This document shows, one piece after another, positions 20,199-22,944 of a DNA stretch of 22,944 bases. The notes under the pieces are model-generated. The model did no database searches. It had not been told where the DNA came from and saw only the letters and a program-made list of their open reading frames with translations. Both the position numbers and the translations under genes were made by a program. Numbering within the stretch: position 1 is the first letter of the stretch; each line of letters begins with the position of its first letter. The stretch comes from Daldinia sp. FL1419 (lineage: Eukaryota > Ascomycota > Sordariomycetes > Xylariales > Hypoxylaceae): the NCBI GenBank assembly GCA_025201765.1, contig MU623641.1, forward strand, positions 1-22,944. The letters are read 5' to 3'.

Positions 20199-20303
20199 AT
20201 ATTAAAAAATTATTATTTTAAAGTTCATTATTATCTTAAAATCCCTGACTTAAGAGGTGAAGCCTTGGTAAAGGTTGGATGTTTGGAATCCTAATGAATA
20301 TCC
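20199..20303 (-). repeat. Right arm of ~100-bp inverted repeat
   Basis: Partner of 19669-19770; the core is 20260-20291. This arm keeps C where the left arm has T at both core differences, so it is the less mutated copy over that stretch. Confidence 0.75.
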
Positions 20304-20543
20304 TAAAATGCAAAGATAACTAAGAGAAAATTTAATCATCTTTGTAAACCTTACTCAAAAACGTAACGATCGACCATTCTAAAACATATAATCCCATCTA
20401 ACAATTCTTTCTTTTTAAGAGCTGTTATTTGTTCGTTCGAATCGATCAATAGATATAGTCGGTATTGTTCGTATCGTAAGATGATTGGTATCGATAGACG
20501 TTTCGAGGGCTTTCTTACAAAGGGTTAAGAAATTGCCGGAGCT

Positions 20544-20636
20544 TGCTAAGGTGCTTATGGAGCTGCTTGTTGTTCCTTAGGTGCTGAGCTATTATTATCT
20601 CCTCAAGTGCTGAGCTGCTATTTCCTCAAATAGTGG
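20544..20636 (+). repeat. Degenerate ~25-bp tandem repeats (GTGCTGAGCT core)
   Basis: Units starting CCTTAGGTGCTGAGCT (20575) and CCTCAAGTGCTGAGCT (20601) are flanked by partial units starting GCTAAGGTGCTTATGG (20544) and CCTCAAATAGTG (20624). They lie in one of the GC-richer islands of the AT-rich block and may be the remains of a low-complexity coding segment or a transposon subterminal repeat. Confidence 0.55.
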
Positions 20637-21407
20637 TGATAAACAAAACCTTTAGTGGGAGTAGGGTTGAAGATTTTCAAATGGAGCTTAAAGTTTGCTA
20701 ATAAAGTAAAATTGCAACGTGAACTTAATGTTTGTTGCTCTTTCTCAGCGTTTTTTTTGGTGTTGCAACAAATATAAATGCGTGATGGACATGTAGGTTC
20801 GATTATTAGGTGATATTGTAATAAATATTAAATATGTGATAGATGCATAGTTCTTATTTAGTACAAATTCTCCCAAAACCATTTCACTAACAAAAAAAAC
20901 CTTGATATTATTTATTTATATATAATAAATATAAACCTTAAATTATAGATTTAATGTTAAAATTATTTCTACTTTCCAGAAATTTTAAATTAATATGAAA
21001 TATTTCTAAAATTATATATAATAATATGAAATTCCAAATTTAAAATCATATATTAGAATATAAAATCTTAAAATTATTTATCTTTTTTTGTCAAAATTTA
21101 ACATTAAAGCTATCTCTTCCCTTTCAAATACCTAACTAATTTATAATTAATTTATTATTAATTATTAATTAATATTAAATAAATAAGGTATTTATTGGGC
21201 TAAATGTACATATAAGAGAAATAATAGCGAAAGTAAGTAATAAATAAAATAATGTAATAAGATTTATATATTCATAAGTCCTAAGGAGGAGAACTATCTA
21301 CTCTGAGCTTATCAGATTTAGAACCCTTATATATATAATATGTTAATTATGTAATATTTCCTTTGCTTGCTACAGGGGTCTACGATGCCTGGTAGCATAC
21401 AACCATC

Positions 21408-21573
21408 AATATTATTATATGTAATAATAAAAATAAGAATATTCAAATATATTAAGTCAAAAGAAGTTGTAGAAAAATAAATACATATTCTGACTGTGGT
21501 TAAAATATGTGATTTATAGATAGGATTAAAGTGGGTCTTGTACCACCACAGTCACATGATTAATATTCCCATA
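21408..21573. repeat. 166-bp dispersed repeat, copy 2
   Basis: Direct-orientation partner of 19119-19284, offset by exactly 2289 bp along its whole length. Its inverted repeat is TGACTGTGGT (21491-21500) and ACCACAGTCA (21545-21554). The two copies may be the LTRs of one shrunken element, two solo LTRs, or copies of a small non-autonomous element. Confidence 0.75.
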
Positions 21574-21879
21574 ATATATAAAATTTTATATTTAATTAAA
21601 TTTAATAAAAATAAAATAAAATAATATTAATAATAATTTTATTTTTTAAAAAAAAATTTATTAAATTATTAAAATTTTTATATATTTTAAAAATAAAATT
21701 ATAATATTTTATTAAAATTATTTCAACAATCTTAATAGTTTTATATAATAAAATGGTTTTCAATATTTATAATAATCAATTTTGATCCTAAAAATTCAAT
21801 TCAGAGCTAGTTCCACTATTTTGCAATTTCAACCAATCAAATGTTTCAGATCCCTAAAATGTTCTATCAAATATAACGG

Positions 21880-21947
21880 TTTTAATTTTATAATAGTTGT
21901 TGAAAATACCCCTTTGCCACTATGGTAGGTATTCAGGTCTCCAGATA
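21880..21947 (-). repeat. Right arm of ~3.2-kb-spaced inverted repeat
   Basis: Contains the exact inverted 14-bp core (21915-21928) of the left arm at 18695-18708. Similarity weakens on both sides, and the outer 20 positions differ mainly by transitions. Confidence 0.55.
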
Positions 21948-22944
21948 TTTAGGTGTTGGATTAATAAGCCTAAAAATAGTGTAGAAAAATTCTCTCCTTT
22001 GTAACAATTTCATAAAAAGCCTTATTACTTTATTTTAAAATTTTAAAAATAATAATAATAATTTAAATTTTATAATCATAATTTTTTTTTTATATATTAT
22101 ATAATAATTAAAAATTTTAATTATATTTTAATATAAATATATAATTAATATTAATTTAATTATATTACATAAATATATATTTAATATAATTTTAATTATA
22201 TTTAATTAAATAATATTATCCAAAAATATTATAAGAAAAAATTAATTATTTATATTTAATAATTAAGAAGTATAGAATTAGGCCTTTATAATTTTAACTT
22301 ATAATTTAAATATATGGGATTAGCTAAATTCAGAAAATATTAATCTAATAGGGAAACCTTTATTCCTTCTAATTTTTTAATTAGTATAACCAAATATTAA
22401 AAATTATAAAATTAATTTTAAAAATTTAAATAATTTATTAACCTTTAAAAAAATAAATAAAATAATATAATAAATATATCCAATAATTTTATTATAAATG
22501 CTTACCTTTATAATACAAATTAATTTATATTAATTAAAAAATTCCATTATAATAAAGATATATAAATATATATATAAACTATAATTTTATATAATATTAA
22601 ATATAATAAATTAATTTAATTTTTAAATTATATAATAAAAATTATATTAAAATCCTATTAAATATTGATTTTACTTTTAATCTAAAATATTTAAAAGAAA
22701 TATATTATTTTTAAAAAAATCTTTAATATTAATTCTAATAAATATAAGGTAAGAAAGTATTATAAAAAAATAATAATATTATTTTTGAAATAATTTAAAA
22801 ATTAAAAAGAATAAATTACCTTTTAAGAAGTAATTATATTATATAGAATAAGTAAAAAATTTGCCATTATTATTAATTTATAAAAATAATTCCTAATTAT
22901 TTTGTAAATAATAATATTAATATTCTAAAAATAAATATTTATTT

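Larger units (their letters stand above)
18500..22944. repeat. AT-rich, RIP-like repeat block
   Basis: From about 18.5 kb, and strongly from 18.7 kb, the sequence is overwhelmingly A and T with stop codons in every frame and no usable ORF, running off the right end of the window. Embedded repeat copies differ mostly by C/T and G/A transitions, often at CA/TG sites, as fungal RIP produces. A few islands of more normal composition survive (about 19327-19440, 20340-20790 and 21360-21410). It is best read as decayed transposon DNA forming an AT-rich heterochromatin-type segment. No transposase or reverse transcriptase motif remains readable. Confidence 0.8.

Noticed and set aside
18500..22944. 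Mitochondrial DNA insertion as an explanation for the AT-rich block
   Set aside because: No mitochondrial gene, tRNA or rRNA stretch is visible, and the transition-biased repeat pairs fit RIP of nuclear repeats better.

Overview
The window looks like nuclear DNA from a filamentous ascomycete, most likely Pezizomycotina and plausibly Sordariomycetes. The support is: short introns (47-66 nt) with GT...AG ends and CTAAT-like branch sites; five genes with fungal-type architecture; wide gene-free spacers; and a right-hand block of about 4.4 kb that is extremely AT-rich and holds repeat copies differing almost only by transitions, as repeat-induced point mutation (RIP) produces. I could not place it to genus.

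Layout. Positions 1-4488 hold no gene I can support. This part opens with a poly-T/G-rich/poly-C low-complexity patch and becomes TA-rich after about 2.1 kb. Five protein genes follow: a four-helix membrane protein with a long disordered tail (minus, 4489-6020, one intron); a large disordered fungal protein of 844 aa with acidic aromatic-Gly motifs (minus, 7219-9753, no intron); the cytosolic Fe-S cluster scaffold ATPase Cfd1/NUBP2 (plus, 10732-11715, one intron); S-adenosylmethionine decarboxylase (plus, 13956-15589, one intron); and a fungal C2H2-type zinc-finger protein (minus, 16740-17678, one predicted intron that removes an in-frame stop). From about 18.5 kb to the end the DNA is an AT-rich repeat graveyard with direct and inverted repeats and no intact reading frame.

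The genes do not form a cluster or pathway. Cfd1 acts in cytosolic iron-sulfur assembly and AdoMetDC in spermidine synthesis; the other three have no assignable biochemical role. The 844-aa gene and cfd1 are divergent with about 1 kb between them, and AdoMetDC and the zinc-finger gene are convergent.

I found no clear new multi-gene system. The observations most worth following are the long ATG-free, hairpin-bearing leader of AdoMetDC; possible clathrin-adaptor ear-binding motifs in the 844-aa protein; a 166-bp repeat pair whose internal inverted repeat keeps pairing through a paired base change; two larger inverted repeats in the AT-rich block; and a GGTACC/ACCTAGGT motif scattered through the spacers but almost absent from coding sequence.
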